Source: Micropterix aruncella
Lineage: Eukaryota; Arthropoda; Insecta; Lepidoptera; Micropterigidae
NCBI GenBank assembly: GCA_944548615.1
Contig: OX155961.1
Span: forward strand, 23,713,620-23,777,619
Direction: 5' to 3'
Length of the DNA stretch: 64,000 nt
Shown here: positions 31,790-44,865 of the stretch, in pieces
How the letters are laid out: the number at the start of each line of letters is the position of its first letter
Numbering within the stretch: position 1 is the first letter of the stretch
Notes under the pieces: model-generated
The model's input: only the letters and a program-made list of their open reading frames with translations
What the model was told of the DNA's origin: nothing
Database searches by the model: none
Position numbers and translations under genes: made by a program

Positions 31790-33430
31790 AGATTGTTAAT
31801 TGCTTTTGTCATGCGGAAAGAGGTCTTCGAGAAAACAATCGGAAAGGCTGAAGCCCTTGAGGAGATAAAGGTTTGAACCTAATCATAAGATAGCTCGGAG
31901 CGGCCCCTTTGAGATTCTGAAGAGCAAACCTAGGATTCTCGTATCTCTCCTTTCTCAGTCATACTTTTCTAGGTCATAAATAAAGAGACATTTTGCAGCC
32001 TTTCTACCCTGGTGGCTAGATCTTCCTTGATGTCGAAAAAGGCAACTATGCATAATCAAGGGAGAAAGCAGAATAGATTGGAAGATTGTGATTTTGCTTT
32101 CCTCTGGGAGAAAATTCTCAAGTTTATTTATTGCATGAAAGTGGCCAAAGAGTTTACCTCTCATCTCCCCGATGTGTGGCTGCTATGAAAGATTTTGGTC
32201 GAGGTAAACATTAAGATTTTTAACCTGGGAGCTCATTGGGACCTCATCCGCTGCTATGCCATTCCTCGGTAAAGAGTTCATGTCGATCCTCGAGGTGAAA
32301 TAGCTGCTTCTGATTATGATAGCTTGAGTCTCGAATGGATTTAGAAGCAAGCCATGGAATTTCAACCAGTCGGATATCATCGCAAAGTCAGGGTTAATAT
32401 AAGCTATAGCAGCGTCAATGTCTTCTGGGCGGAAGTGATAGAATAGATTTGGAAATCGTCGGCATAGAGATGATATTTTGCATTAGTAACGTTAGGTATT
32501 GACAGTGGCGGATACAGGATTTATATTGTGGGGGGGGGGGGGGGGGGACTGAGGGTCGGTCTCGCTAATAGCTATATCAGTAAATAACAATAATTCCAGA
32601 ATATTCGTAAAAATCTGTAGTGCAACTACATTAATAAATTAGGTATACCTACGAAATTAGACTGAACTAACAGATTTTTAATATAGAGTTCAGTAACAAA
32701 TTTGAAAGTTTTGTTTATTTATGTTTTGGGGGGGGGGGCTTCAGCCCCTTAGCCCCCCCCCCCCCCCCCCTGGATTCGCCACTGGGTATTGAGTTAATAA
32801 ATAGAGGGAAAATAAGCGGGGATAAGACACTACTTTGGAGAACGACGGCGACTTGTGACAGAAAAGCTTGTCCTTATATTTAACACACTGACTGCGGTTA
32901 TTCAAGAATGACCGAAGCCATTTGATGACGGGATCGACGAAATGACAACATTTTAAACGGGCTAGGAAAATGTCATAGCGGTCAGAATTAAAGCAGAGCT
33001 GAAATCCAAAAGGACGAGAAGAGTAAGTATCTATGGCTTGTCGAATGTCATCGGTTACCTGTACTAGGGCAGTAGTTGTGCTGTGGTTGGGTCGAAATGC
33101 CGACTGAAATGGGTTTTAGGAGGTTAATCAGATACGTAAGTAAGTAGCTGATTGTAGACTAACCGCCTTAGCTAGTACAGGGAGAATGAAAATTTGTCAT
33201 GTACCTATGTTTCCGGTGAGTATGCATTGGGAAATTTTGGAATGGGAATAATACAAGCATTGTTTCAGACAGAGGGCAAGTCGCCAGATAAGAGTGAGTA
33301 GTTAAATATGAAGACAATTACTTCAGCCAGTCCATCGAGCAAAGGGATATTATGAGTGTTAAACTAATACCATCACAACCTACAGTTTTGTTTTAATGCT
33401 GAGCAGTACTTTTTTCACCTCGAAAATAAG
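31790..33430 (-). pseudogene. Decayed LINE reverse transcriptase, copy B
   Basis: Counterpart of 11560-13200. Minus-strand fragments include WLKFHGLLLNPFETQAIII, SSQVKNLNVYLDQNLS and the C-terminal IFQSILLSPLIMHSCLF. It is split by the hAT MITE at 32503-32784. Some frames are slightly better preserved than in copy A, such as the lack of one extra codon in VYLDQN. Confidence 0.7.
32503..32784. mobile_element. hAT-type MITE, copy B
   Basis: The same insertion as at 12282-12569, with CAGTGGCGGATACAGG at the start and an inverted TGGATTCGCCACTG end. GGTATTGA flanks it at 32495-32502 and 32785-32792. Its G and C runs differ in length from copy A. Confidence 0.9.
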
Positions 33431-34360
33431 CGAAATGGACAATGCTTTGTGTAATAGTAAATATGCTTATGGGTGTATTATTGTAAAATTGAAACTGTGC
33501 ATTAATAATAATCATAATTAGTTTATTAAAGTCAGATAATATTAAACAGAACAATAATTTTATCACAGTTAAGTACTATACAAACAACCACTTGTGAGGC
33601 TCGCGGTCAGGTTTTCGAGCCAAAACTGTTTATCACGTGCCTGGCCCGTGGTACAACAGTCAAGCATAAACTGTATTACGTGTCTGGCACGTAATACTTC
33701 AACAGGGCCAAATGTAAGACAGATTTGCTGATTCGTGGAACTACTTAAAAGCTTGGCAGTTTTGTTTACGTTTTGGGACAATACTATCGCAACTTAAATG
33801 GTAGGCCATGGGGTTAAATATATATAATATAAAAAAATATATATGTGTAATAAATTAGGAAAAATAAATATAATCACCTGTGGCATGATTTACCGTAGTT
33901 TATTAAAATAGAACCAGTACACTAGACGGAATGTCACAATTTATAAGAAACATAATTACCCAATAAAAAAATCTAATACAATCATAACAAAAATATGATT
34001 TATATACTTAAAATCAAAGCTTTCAGGTAGATACGAATTCGAAAAAAATGATGAAATGAAATAGTCAAAGGCATGATATTGAGTCAATAATCAAGGAACC
34101 AAAGAAACATATCTTTAGTATAAATAATCAATAACCAAAAAAATCTAAAATAAATCAAGAAAAAATATATTATTAAAAGGTAATACTTACAAAAAAAAAT
34201 GTAAAAATATTCATAATGACAGAGTAATTGCGATATATCTTAGATATAATTGTGCGATATATCATCTATCATAAAGGTTTAGAGCTGCGTAAAATATTAT
34301 AATAAATATATAACACTATATCAGTGCATATTACATAATAGTATCTTCTTGCCAACTTAC
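33431..34360. other. AT-rich DNA left of exon d, copy B
   Basis: It contains the paired hairpin units at about 33622-33706 and is otherwise AT-rich. No further dpr-like exon was recognised. Confidence 0.4.
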
Positions 34361-34466
34361 CGTTCAGTACATGTAGCATCACGCTAGCCATTTCTGAATT
34401 TGAGGGCTTACAAGTGTAATTTCCAGAATCGTCTCGTTTTGAGTTGTAAATGATCAAGGTTCCGAC
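34361..34466 (-). CDS. dpr-like: dpr-like gene, exon d, copy B
   Basis: 106 bp encoding VGTLIIYNSKRDDSGNYTC, KPSNSEMASV and MLHVLN, the same protein as 14201-14306. The acceptor AG is at 34467-34468 and the donor GTAAGT at 34355-34360 on the minus strand. The intron to exon c is 3755 bp and in phase 0. The exon ends in phase 1, so at least one further exon is expected downstream (toward lower coordinates). Confidence 0.87.
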
Positions 34467-34689
34467 CTGGTGATAAAATTAAAATTACAATAAAAGTGCT
34501 AATTGACTCTGTTATCTATGATTCTTCCCTTCCCTTCCCTTCTTCCCTTCACTCCCTTATTTCTATAAGGGAGTAAAGGGAAAATGCGGGGGGAGGGGGG
34601 ATGGAAAATTCTCTTTTTCCATCATAAATGTAGCCAATAGATTAAAAGCATGACAAAATTGGAGTTTTCACAAAATTAAATGCAAATAC

Positions 34690-35213
34690 AAAGGTCGTTT
34701 CATATAAAGGTGTCTTAATAGGAGTGCACTATTTAAATTTTGTGGCATTTTTTTCTTGTGCAAGTGGCAACTCTGAAATTTGATAGCTGTTATCTATGAT
34801 TGTTCTGACTATTTAAAATGGAGCTCTACACAAAAGAAGAACGCGTTATCATTGTGAATACTAATTACAAAAATGGGATTCACTACAAAACTTAAATTTA
34901 CAACAAAATACACTACAAAACAAAAATCGTTTCAGGAACATGATAACGGAGTTCTTGTGGCTTCAACTGGACGGCATGGATCTGAATGACATGTGTTTTC
35001 AAAATTGATTTATTGCAGCAACGATTTCCAGACAAAATCATCTTACTCATACGCTGATGTTGACTGGCCACCAAGACCATGCGATTTAACGCCGTGCGAT
35101 CTCTTTCTTTGGGAATTTGCGAAATCTCGTGTCTATGCGAATAAACCAGAAACAATTCCTGAGCTCAAGGTCGAGATTCAACGCGTCATCGGTGAGATAC
35201 AGCCACATCTTCA
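34690..35213 (+). pseudogene. Internally deleted mariner-like transposase remnant, copy B
   Basis: Counterpart of 14476-14980. The head reads MELYTKEERVIIV, then the frame is lost. The tail frame reads DWPPRPCDLTPCDLFLW and YANKPETIPELKVEIQRV. It is followed by the same LINE tail fragment. Confidence 0.7.
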
Positions 35214-35491
35214 ATACTTATTTCTCAATGTGTACCTATATATTTAACTAGCATTAAGTTTTCCTAAGAAATGAAAATAAAATAAAATATTTGTCAAAAA
35301 GTCACTAAAAATTTCATGACAAGAGCAATGGCCTGTCGTCAGAGCAGCGGAGGCCATTTGCCGGATATTTTATCCCATACTTATTCGGAACATGTATACT
35401 TTACAATGCAATAAAAATATCACAAGTTGCTCAAATAATACGTGTTTTATCTTTAAACGAAATATTGAGACATCTTTTTTAAAGCATACAT

Positions 35492-35791
35492 TGGGCCCGA
35501 TTGCGTTTCTTTGTGAACTAAAACTAAAATTAGTCCAAGCGAACGAGACAGAGCAATAAGTTAGAGCGGTATATGAATCGAACGATAGTCGATAAATACT
35601 ACCTGCCGAACTTATACTCGTCCGAATAAATTCGAGCATATTTCGTGCGGTGTAACATTTGACCTTGGCGGGCAGTTTTAATGCCAAAAAGTGACAACCG
35701 TCATCTCACACTTCGCTCTAGCGTATTGCCCTGTCTCGTTCATACGGACTAATTTCCGATTTTAGTTCACGAAAAAACGCAATCGAGCCCA
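35492..35791. mobile_element. 300-bp fold-back MITE, copy B
   Basis: Counterpart of 15258-15557, with inverted ends TGGGCCCGATTGCGTTTCTT and TGGGCTCGATTGCG. The left end is one base closer to the right end than in copy A. Confidence 0.8.
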
Positions 35792-36191
35792 TTTTCTGAT
35801 TAATCACACTATTATTAGTATCTTTTTAAAATATTAGTATTCTTGCTTATCAATGACTGAGATGCAACGTTTGGGACGCTTTAATATTACATCCAAAATA
35901 CCATCAATTTGCATCTTGTTTGAGAGATCAGGTTGTGTGCATTTGTTTTCAGGTTTTGCATACAATGTCGATAATAAACTGTCATAATAGAGTTCTATTT
36001 ATCATGTTGAAAAATTTGTCATCATTGGCAAAGATCATCATGTTTGACCTTTGATTGATCACATCAAAATTGATGGAGCTTTCTGCGGTCTATACCAAAA
36101 ACATTCGACAGATAAACGGAGATGGTGTCTTGGATGGAATAGGAAAGTTTCCGAAACATTAGGACTCATTGAATAAGGAGTAAGGAGTAAC

Positions 36192-37012
36192 ATTGACCGA
36201 TTGCTGGAATAAACAAATAACGTTTTATGAGAAAACTCAACTATCGTCAATGCTTGGTACTGAAAACGTACGAGAACAGACTGAATCACTTCAATATTGA
36301 TAGATTGGAGAACCGCCGTACCACGGCAGATATGGTACTATTAGATAAAATTATCCACAACAAACGTGGACAAGCCGTATTTCATAAAAAAAATATCTTT
36401 TTACGGACCACCATTTGTGGTTCGCTCCCCAAGTTCGAAGTCCATCGCGTCTATACTAGGTGTACACAAAATACTTACAATAGGTCTAGAATATCGACTT
36501 ATTTAACATGAAGAATTAATTTAAGGAGAGCATATACATAAAATTAATCGAAAATGCGACAGAGATTTTAAATTGGATAGTTATGTTTTAGGGACTAATT
36601 AGTTTAATTTTTTTATGTTATTTTTGACATTTTAATTTACATTTGTTTTATTTTTCACATATTTATTTTATTGACAATTACTTCATTAATTTTGTTATCT
36701 GATTTAGGAACGTTGATTTAATTTGTTATTTTATTATTTTTTTAAATTAATTTTTAATATATTTTTGTTTTATTTGTGGTCTACAAATGTTCTTTTATAT
36801 AATGTAGCATATTTTTCTTATTTTTTGTACTGCACATTAATATGTAAAATATATGACCACTTTTTCCTTCTTTTCCCGTCTCTGCGTATTGGAGACTTAA
36901 TTCATAGAAACTATTGTTGAAAACATTTCCTCGGCCAGAAATATTTTATTTAACATATTTGTATTAATTTTTGTAACGTTGTGTGTTTTCGTTATTAAAT
37001 AAATAAATAAAT
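36192..37012 (+). pseudogene. 5'-truncated LINE 3' end, copy B
   Basis: Counterpart of 15956-16757. The C-terminal frame at 36227-36511 is open, and there are about 20 extra bases in the untranslated region near 36627. Confidence 0.6.
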
Positions 37013-37477
37013 GCTTGCAATATTTATGAAATGGCTCTAATATCACAAAAATTTAAGTAGTTAAGAAAAGTTTTAAAACGCAACCGTCAGAAAATCGTTA
37101 GTAATACGTTAGCGTTACGCAAAACAGTACAGACCATGCGAGCTTTGGTTCAAGGACTTATATCACAGGTCATGGTTTTAATCGCGATGGCATCAGGTAT
37201 CGCCATTAAACCCTTAAATGCGTGGTATCCCGTAATTACCGTGACATACGATAAATTATTAAATACACCTAATCCGTCATAATTAAAGGGTTAACTGCGA
37301 AGCCAATTAAAAAATATTTAGTGTTACTGCAGATTATAACGCGTGCTTAAAATGTTTTTGATAATAAGTAAGAGCCTAAATTAGATTTAATCTGTGGTAG
37401 AAATTGTTAAAATTGCTGGGTGAGTCGATTAAGTTTATGCGTTACGGGATGTACCCGCGGCTCTGCCCACGCCAAAG

Positions 37478-37970
37478 TAAAGAATACAATAGAACAACTT
37501 TATTGTACTAAAAATAAGATTACATAAGGCATTATTCCATTGGTTTAAAAAAAATATGCACAAATGGCGGACTTATCACTATAGAGATATCTTACAGTCG
37601 ACCATTTGATAAGCTAAGTTTTAATTGTCATCGTACAGTACACATTATAGAAATAATAAAGTAAAATTTAATATAAACTAATACAAATATATGCAAATAA
37701 CTTATGCTAGGGTTTACAATGTACCACTCGTTTAATACTTTTGTCCAGGGAAGGATTTAGGAGAGGATAAGGGGGAGGGGGAAGGGGGGTATTTTGGTAA
37801 GTGGATGTGTTTGCGAATGCAAATGATCCTTAAATAACTTCTTAAAAGCCAGCAACGAAGTTGAATCCGTGAGAGAGTGTGGGAGCTGATTCCATAACAA
37901 AAAGAATGGACGGTAAGAGTTTACGTAAATATAAGAGTGATATAACGGAATGGTGAATGTGTTATCCCGG
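37478..37970 (-). pseudogene. LINE C-terminal remnant, copy B
   Basis: Counterpart of 17216-17700, with the same LWNQLPHSL segment on the minus strand. Confidence 0.55.
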
Positions 37971-38221
37971 CCTGATCAAAATGGAAGACTGTGAAATTGA
38001 AGACCATAAAGTACCTATTGAAATTTATGAAAATATAAAAATTAACAAAACTAACTGGCATCGTTGTCTAACTATATCACGTTTTTTTTATAAACGACGT
38101 CAGGTCAAATAACAGCCAGAGTTCATGCAACAATTTGACTTGTGGTATTAGTTAATTTTTAAGTGGTTAATATACCTATATCCAAAGTGGTGGTAGTTCT
38201 ACATATTTTTCCAATACTCAC

Positions 38222-38415
38222 GGTTGTGTCAGATCCAACTCTCTCCATCCTCGCGTCTACTTTTAATGGATCATAATTTAGAACTCTGTTGTCATCCCTG
38301 TACCAGAAGATATAAGCTGGATCCTCCAAAGACTGCGTAATGATACACTTCAGGGTGACGGTACTGCCAGCCTTGACGTACATGTCAGGTTCTCCTAATA
38401 TCTGTATCTTTGGCA
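38222..38415 (-). CDS. dpr-like: dpr-like gene, exon c, copy B
   Basis: 194 bp, protein the same as copy A: VPKIQILGEPDMYVKAGSTV, TLKCII, YIFWYRDD. The acceptor TATAG is at 38416-38420 and the donor GTGAGT at 38216-38221. One silent difference from copy A (GACTGCG against GACTGTG) falls in the exon. The cysteine and tryptophan of the Ig fold are both present. Confidence 0.88.
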
Positions 38416-38490
38416 CTATAAAACGAAACACATTACACCTCAGCAATATTTTATAGTTTTGGGATAATATGAAAATGTCAGTTTACGTAC

Positions 38491-38584
38491 CTACAACGTT
38501 GAGCTGTATGAAATGACTCAACTTCGGTACTGTACTGATCTGGCATTCGTAAAGACCGGCATCTCTGGCTTGAACATACTTGAT
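38491..38584 (-). CDS. dpr-like: dpr-like gene, exon b, copy B
   Basis: 94 bp encoding IKYVQARDAGLYECQISTVP and KLSHFIQLNVV, with acceptor AG at 38585-38586 and donor GTACGT at 38485-38490. It follows exon a in phase 0 and hands over to exon c in phase 1 through a 75-bp intron. Confidence 0.88.
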
Positions 38585-38852
38585 CTAAAAACAATAAAAA
38601 GAAATTCTAAAATCGAAATAGAAAAAAAACCGGTAATAGAAAAATAAATAAATATGACTTACAACACTGTCGATATTGTCTACAATCTACAAGGTTTTAA
38701 CTACTCATAGGCTGCTTAATGCTATGTAAACCTAACCGATACAATAAACTGGCTATTAGTTTTAGCTATTTTATTAATATTATTTGTTGAGGAACTAGCA
38801 GCTTAACGCTGATGTGTGTATATCTATGAAATTAACTGGTGTTGCTGTTTTT

Positions 38853-39427
38853 TTTTAATATATATATATCATTTTTTAAATATATATCGAGCCTGTTTTT
38901 GAATGTGTTTATGGTTGGTGCTTCAATAACTTCCTCGGGCAGTTTATTCCAGCTGTAACGATTCTGTTTGTCAGGAAGTGCTTTCTTGCTTCAGTTGAAA
39001 AGCTTGTAACGTTGAGTTTCAGGCTGTGACCTCTTAAGTGATGGTTTGAATTGAACACAAACATGCTTTCCAACTCTGGGCAGTCGTAGTGTTGCCTCAG
39101 TATTTTGTATGTTTCTATGAGATCTCCTCTGTGTCTCCGTTGCTCCAGAGTAGTCAGTTTGAGGATTTTTAATCTATGTTCATAGGGTGTTTTTCTTAAG
39201 GTATTTGGCAGTTTTGTAGCTCTACGTTGTAAACTTTCAAGCAGGTTGATGTCCTTGGCAAAATAAGGATTCCAGATTTGAAAACCATACTCGATCAGAA
39301 GACGAATGTAGGTTTTGTAAATTTTTTGAAATGTTGGTATCGTCAATACTTGAAAAGCTTTCTTTACGAAATATAGAAGTGAGTTTGCCTGTTTTACGGT
39401 GTTTTCAATATGGTTATTTTTATATAT
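38853..39427 (-). pseudogene. 5'-truncated CR1-like LINE in dpr intron, copy B
   Basis: The same element as at 18591-19165, with an identical 145-codon open frame (38909-39346). Confidence 0.75.
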
Positions 39428-39457
39428 AGTTCAATATAGTTCAATTTTTAGTTATCT

Positions 39458-39727
39458 TTGTTGATTATTATCACACCACACCAACACAATACACTCACAC
39501 AAACACACAAAATAACCATAAACACTAGCCTTTTATGTAGTGCTAACATTGAAAGGACTTTAATTTTATTAAGTTTAGACTTTTTCAGTAGTTTTTTAAA
39601 CGTTATTTATGTCATTTTATTGAAATCCGTAACCAATTTTATTTGTTGTAAATCTGTATACTTTATTGTCTAATGTCATTACTCTGTAATACTGTGTGAT
39701 TTCATAACAAAGAATTGAATTGAATTG
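39458..39727 (+). repeat. LINE 3' untranslated end with GAATTGAATTG tail, copy B
   Basis: Counterpart of 19196-19465, with the AAGAATTGAATTGAATTG end at 39711-39728. Confidence 0.5.
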
Positions 39728-40147
39728 ATTTAAAAGTTTTATAATCTGATATTAAATATTTCTTTAACTCCGTTATTATTAATCCTATGATAAAAAATAA
39801 AATTGCCTTAGAGAATGCTGAGAGTACAGCCCCTAGTTTAATTCAAGGTTATTTTTAGGACCTTTAGTAATTTACCAGTTAATAATTAGAAAACTAAATG
39901 ATGTGAAAATGAAGAATTTGAAAATCGTACGTAAAAATCTAGAATTTTTATAAGTAAATAAATTATCGCACTTATTATTTGGGACAGTATATTATATTTG
40001 GAACAGTACCTATATTATTTGGGACATTATATTATACCATGTGTTCACTAGTTTAAAACACAGATATAGAATGCAATAGATAATATTCCAAAATATTCCA
40101 TGAGAATAGAGTGAGGTAAACAAATCCCATAGAACCCCAAGTTTTTT

Positions 40148-40202
40148 GTTTTCTTCTAATGCGGTCTCCATATCGACTATGGAGACCGCATTAGAAGAAA
40201 AC
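40148..40202. repeat. Perfect 25-bp inverted repeat, 5-nt loop, copy B
   Basis: The same structure as at 19886-19940: stem 40148-40172, loop TCGAC, stem 40178-40202. Confidence 0.9.
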
Positions 40203-40312
40203 AGAAAACTAGTATCACATAATAAATAGTACTAGGCTACGTTTGAAGTTGCAGTTCTATAAATGAAAATTTTAGACCAAAATATTTCGTATACAAATTA
40301 TGTATTAACTAG

Positions 40313-40654
40313 CTGACCCGTGCCCACTTCGTTGGGCGGTAAAACTTTTTACCTGTGATGAAATTATGAGTGTGGTTCGGTTAGTACTGAGTGCTATGAT
40401 TTATTTTCTGACTGCCAAAAAAAGGGTTATGTTTTTACTGAATATGTATGTATGTATTTGCATGCCAATTTGACTATAATACCGTTATTTGTGAGTGTCT
40501 TCTTGTGAGTGTCTTATTTGTGAGTGTCTTATCTCTTTAACCATTTATGCAGTAAAGGGGAAAAGTCTTTTGTTTTAAACACTTGAGACGATAAATTTAC
40601 TTATTTTGATATGAATTCATAATTGTTGATAATATGACCAATAAACATGATCTA
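40313..40654 (+). repeat. Dispersed repeat, CTGACCCGTGCCCACTTCG family, copy B
   Basis: Counterpart of 20051-20392 and inverted relative of 5030-5388. Confidence 0.7.
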
Positions 40655-42416
40655 ACGATTTAGATAATTTTTTAAAACGATTTGTGTGAATTTTTTAGAG
40701 TTGTTTAAGTTTCTGCTGTAAAACCGTCTTGGATAGAAATTCAGGAAGGATTTGAAAACATTGCTTCTTAATATCATTCCTGTTCATTAAATTCTTTGAA
40801 AACAATATCGTATTTACTAATATAATATACTATTTTTTATTGTAGGTTGTTGTATTCTTTTTTGTCTATTTAAATAATTTTAGAGTAATTTACTGTGTAA
40901 TTTTGGAGTGTGTAAGTCTTTGTTAAATTGATTTTAAAAATCAATAGAGTTTTTTTTACCATACTTTTTCAATATAGGTCCTACTTGTTGATTTTACTTG
41001 ATTAATATAATACTTAGTCATTCCTACACAATTGTGAAGTTTTAATAGAAATATATATTCGGTATCTGTGTCATTCGTCAGTTAATTTTTAAAAAGTTAT
41101 CCAAAGTCGGAAAAACCTAGAAATCTGTTAGAGCAATGTCTTTTCGAGTACGGTACTGCTCCAGACGTAACTGCTGACAATTTGTCACCGTTTGTTTTAA
41201 AATGTGTCGTCGTGGAGAAGCAACTGCGAAGAGCGTTTACCCAGGCTCGGTTATTTTATTCGCGTGCGCCTCAATCATTGTTTCTAATTCTTGATTGTAT
41301 CTGCACGTGTGAGTAAACTGTTGTGCAATACCGTAAAAAGCTATAATGGATATTACCAGCATAACACATCATATTCGAAAATACCGCTAATCTTCAACTT
41401 CTTGATGATGAACAATGATGATCTCGACTATATCTCCTTCTGTAATAAGTTTTTAATCGATTTTCAATTTGACAAAAATGTATTGACTATTTTTCTTATT
41501 AAGTAGGCACATATTAATTATACCTTGATTATTTTTATTTGCAATATAATCACTAAGACATGTTATTTTACTTTCTGACAATCGTCACATTTTTTTTTTG
41601 TTATTTTTGACATTACATTTATTAATTTAATACTAAAAAAACTTATTTTTATCGGCATTTTAAAGAATTAATTACTCTGTGTTTTTATCTGGTAAACTAA
41701 ATGGTGAGACTCGATTAAATTCTACAATAATACCTTCTATATTCTTACGAGTAACCTTTTATGTTTTGATTATTGATAGAAGAATTTGATCATTAATGAA
41801 GAATTCAATCATATCACGGCCAAATGTAAATGTAATACAACTGTCTATACAACTATGTATTAGTTTTTAGGACAATACATTATTTGATTTGATTTGAATG
41901 ACAAACAACTGACAAAGAAATGAACAACTGGATTTGAACAATTAATAACGTAGTCTAAAATATAATTTATTTGAATTTAGAATTTTAACTTTAACCGATG
42001 TTATACGAGTTAAAAATAAACAGCAGCTACATAGGTATGGGTCTAATAGTCATATTTCATACTCGAGTGTACGCTTAACATGCACGTACATGATCACGAC
42101 ACTCGAAAGAAAGCCAACGTAGCTGTCCCCAAAGTTCGTTGGAATATAATCCAAAACTCGTTTGTCTATTTAGCCTCCAAACACGTTAATAACCTTCCAG
42201 AGTAAATACGGGATTTAGAAAGAAAAAAAAATTAATATAGATGGTTCTTTTATGTTTATTTTTGTTCATTTTTGTTTCATTTATATTTTGATTATTTGTG
42301 TAGAATGTCATATCTAAATTTATTTGAAATTTTGGATAAATAAAAGACTATTTACTTTGCTATTAAAGAATATAGACTATTCATAACATAAATCATAATT
42401 CATTTATAATATTCAC

Positions 42417-42557
42417 CTGTAAATTCCACGTACTCGTCGCCTCTATAAAAAATGCCTGGAATCTTTCATCTGCTATAAATGTATATCGATCGACTGTCAA
42501 TATATGTGAATCTCTCCTTCTGATCCATGAAACTGATTTATTATCTAGTTGCTTTAT
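42417..42557 (-). CDS. dpr-like: dpr-like gene, exon a (middle of first Ig domain), copy B
   Basis: The complete 141-bp exon encodes 47 residues: IKQLDNKSVSWIRRRDSHIL, TVDRYTFIADERFQAFF and IEATSTWNLQ. It contains the core tryptophan (VSWIRRRD) and the LTVDRYTFIADERF block typical of Dpr first Ig domains. The acceptor CAG, after a T-rich tract, is at 42558-42560 and the donor GTGAAT at 42411-42416. It is in phase 0 on both sides. The exon with the first cysteine of this Ig domain and the signal peptide must lie upstream (higher coordinates) and was not recognised in the window. Confidence 0.88.
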
Positions 42558-44355
42558 CTGCAAAAAAAAACAATATATTTCATAAGTATTCCATAAGTCA
42601 CGTCTGTGGCTGTGAACGAAATTATGAATAATCTTTTAAACCTCAGACCTTACAAGGTAGGTATCCGTGTGCACCTAATTGTGTAGTTATATTTGTAGCA
42701 GATGAAGGGTCGAAGTAAGGGCCCGTGAACCTTTTCACTTTGTGCCTTATCGATGACACTTCTCCGCATGATAACACTGGTAACAAAGAGAGAAATACAT
42801 TTTAAAAATATCATTTCTACTTGCTACCATAGCTTGCGCGTGAATGTGCTTTCAGGTAGGTGATGACTTTCTACTATTAAAGGCGTATACTGACAAAATA
42901 CAGGTATGTATACACTTTCATGAAAGGTTATAGTTATAATAATTACTGGGGTAATGAGCTTTTTAATACAGTGGCTTCAGATAAAATAACTAAATACTCT
43001 GATTGTTTAAAGACTGAAACGACGAGAAAGGACCTGGGAATCCCACTGACCTAAGATAAAGGATTTCCAGGGCCGATCTGTACTATTTTCCAATAGAAAA
43101 TCGTAGCTATAATAGACTCGTAATAATAGTATTACGAGAAAAAGTGAAAAATAAAAAAAAGCGAAATGACATACAATATTAACATTACATTCTTATCCAA
43201 TTGCTATTCATTATCAATGTTTTTATAGATGATCAAATAAATTTATTACTGTATAGCCATCAATGCTATCAGCGCCTCCTACATTTCACTATTTCTGAAT
43301 GGTTCCCAAATCGTATAATGGAGTTGTGCTATTTTATACTGTATAATACCATATACTCGTATAATCAATGGTAGTACATTAGGATTGTCCGTATACATAA
43401 TTGTCGGATGCCAAGCACTTGGAAATCAGCAAAGAAACGGTGTTGTTTCTTATCAATCACTTGGATAAGGTCCTTTTGAGCCGATCTGTCCGTAACTGAT
43501 GACAAACTGAGCAATCGAATCCATGTCGATTTTTAACCTGGTGGAGCTCAGTATGTCACGTATATTCAATTTCCGTGGTCTCGTTGACTGGTGTCGATTC
43601 CTTTATTAGCTCATAAAGACCTTAGAAAAGCCCCACACAACAAATAAAAAAACAGGCGCCTCGTATTCGAGATATCCCACTCGTCACTCAGACCTACAGC
43701 TACATAGGTGTAAGTGTCGTTGATGTAAGCGCTATCAATTTCCGTAAATGCAAAAAAGTTTTACGTTGCAAGCATAATATGGATATATGCCAAAGCTGTT
43801 TAAGTCTGATTTTAAAAAATGCAACTGATTCGTTTAAATAAAAAAACTTTAATTTCCTTAATACTATGCTAAAATAGCTAATTAATAATAAATTATTTGA
43901 TTATGTCAATATTTGATTTGTGATAAAAGTACATGTATATTTAGTTCAATTTTGATCAAGTTTATAGTTGTACCTATTTTATATAAATAATAATATGAAA
44001 TACATTAATACTGTATTTGTTGTCTTATTATGTAATACAGGATGGATTTTAATTAGTGACATCCTTAAAGTGGATGAATCAGTACGAGCAAGCAGGCAAT
44101 TTTGATATATATTTTTTAGAAAAACTTTTTTTTTTGGTGATTTAAAAAAAATACAAGCGTAGAGCGCGCTGCGCCGTCTATCAATATGTTAAATATCGCC
44201 AATTAACAATATTCGAGATATTTCAACTACTGCTAGATAGCTCAAAGCGCTAAAAACTTTTTATACTATTGTTTAAAATACTTAAATTTTAAATTTTTTA
44301 TAAATAAACGTTTTTGTGTTTTTCCCAATTTCTGTTATTAAAAGTTGCTTATTTG
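42558..44355 (-). other. dpr-like intron upstream of exon a, or flank; no gene seen
   Basis: The stretch is AT-rich with no convincing exon or repeat end. Near 44040-44290 a block with GTGGATGAATCAGTACGAGC and long A and T runs looks like transposon debris, but no partner is visible in the window. Confidence 0.4.
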
Positions 44356-44865
44356 CTTTAACTGATTCACCCACTCCACGGCGAGGCACCGAAAAAGGTA
44401 CCCAGCGGGCAGCCTCGCCCTCTGAATACCAGTTTGGAAGGATATCTCCGCCTGGAATTATCCTTCAGGATACCCCCTACCTCCTGACTGGTTACAGGAT
44501 CGAGGTCGCTTGCGCGTTCCTCTTCCTTATGAAGCAGTGTCAACAGAATATACCGCGGACCACGGCATCCCTTGCTTGGCTTATTCGCCCGGGATCGGCT
44601 AGCCGAATGGTCGTTTCAAGAGCAGTTGCCATAAGGTTAACAACCAACCCCGCTCTATAGGAAACATTACTGTTCCCAGACTCCCTCGGCTGTTAGTCGG
44701 AGTGCACAATCGATTCTCTGACGGTGCGCAAACCGTCCAGGAGCGCAAGAAAGTTGAGTTGGGGAGACCTGCCCGCAGGCCAGCGTCCTACCCTGATTCT
44801 CGCTTTTGCGTGGAGGCTGCCGGATGGATGTTGACCCGTGAGTATTACCGATCCTGAACGAATGG
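44356..44865 (+). repeat. GC-rich unclassified repeat, left part
   Basis: It matches 57480-57960 and, inverted, 25545-25860. Shared blocks are GGCGAGGCACCG, AGGTCGCTTGCGCG, TTTCAAGAGCAGT.GCC.TAAGG, CCCGCTCTATAGGAAACA, TGTTAGTCGGAG and GTTGACCCGTGAGTAT. It is interrupted by a LINE after GAATGG (44860-44865). Confidence 0.65.

Larger units (their letters stand above)
27903..42543. other. Duplicated block, copy B (dpr-like locus)
   Basis: This is the counterpart of 6744-22281 in the same orientation. It lacks the 780-bp LINE at 9776-10555 and most of the TA run at 8356. It keeps the hAT MITE, the fold-back MITE, the mariner remnant, all LINE remnants and all four dpr-like exons. Beyond 42543 it continues through the end of exon a into the upstream intron, which copy A cannot show because of the gap. 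Confidence 0.85.
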
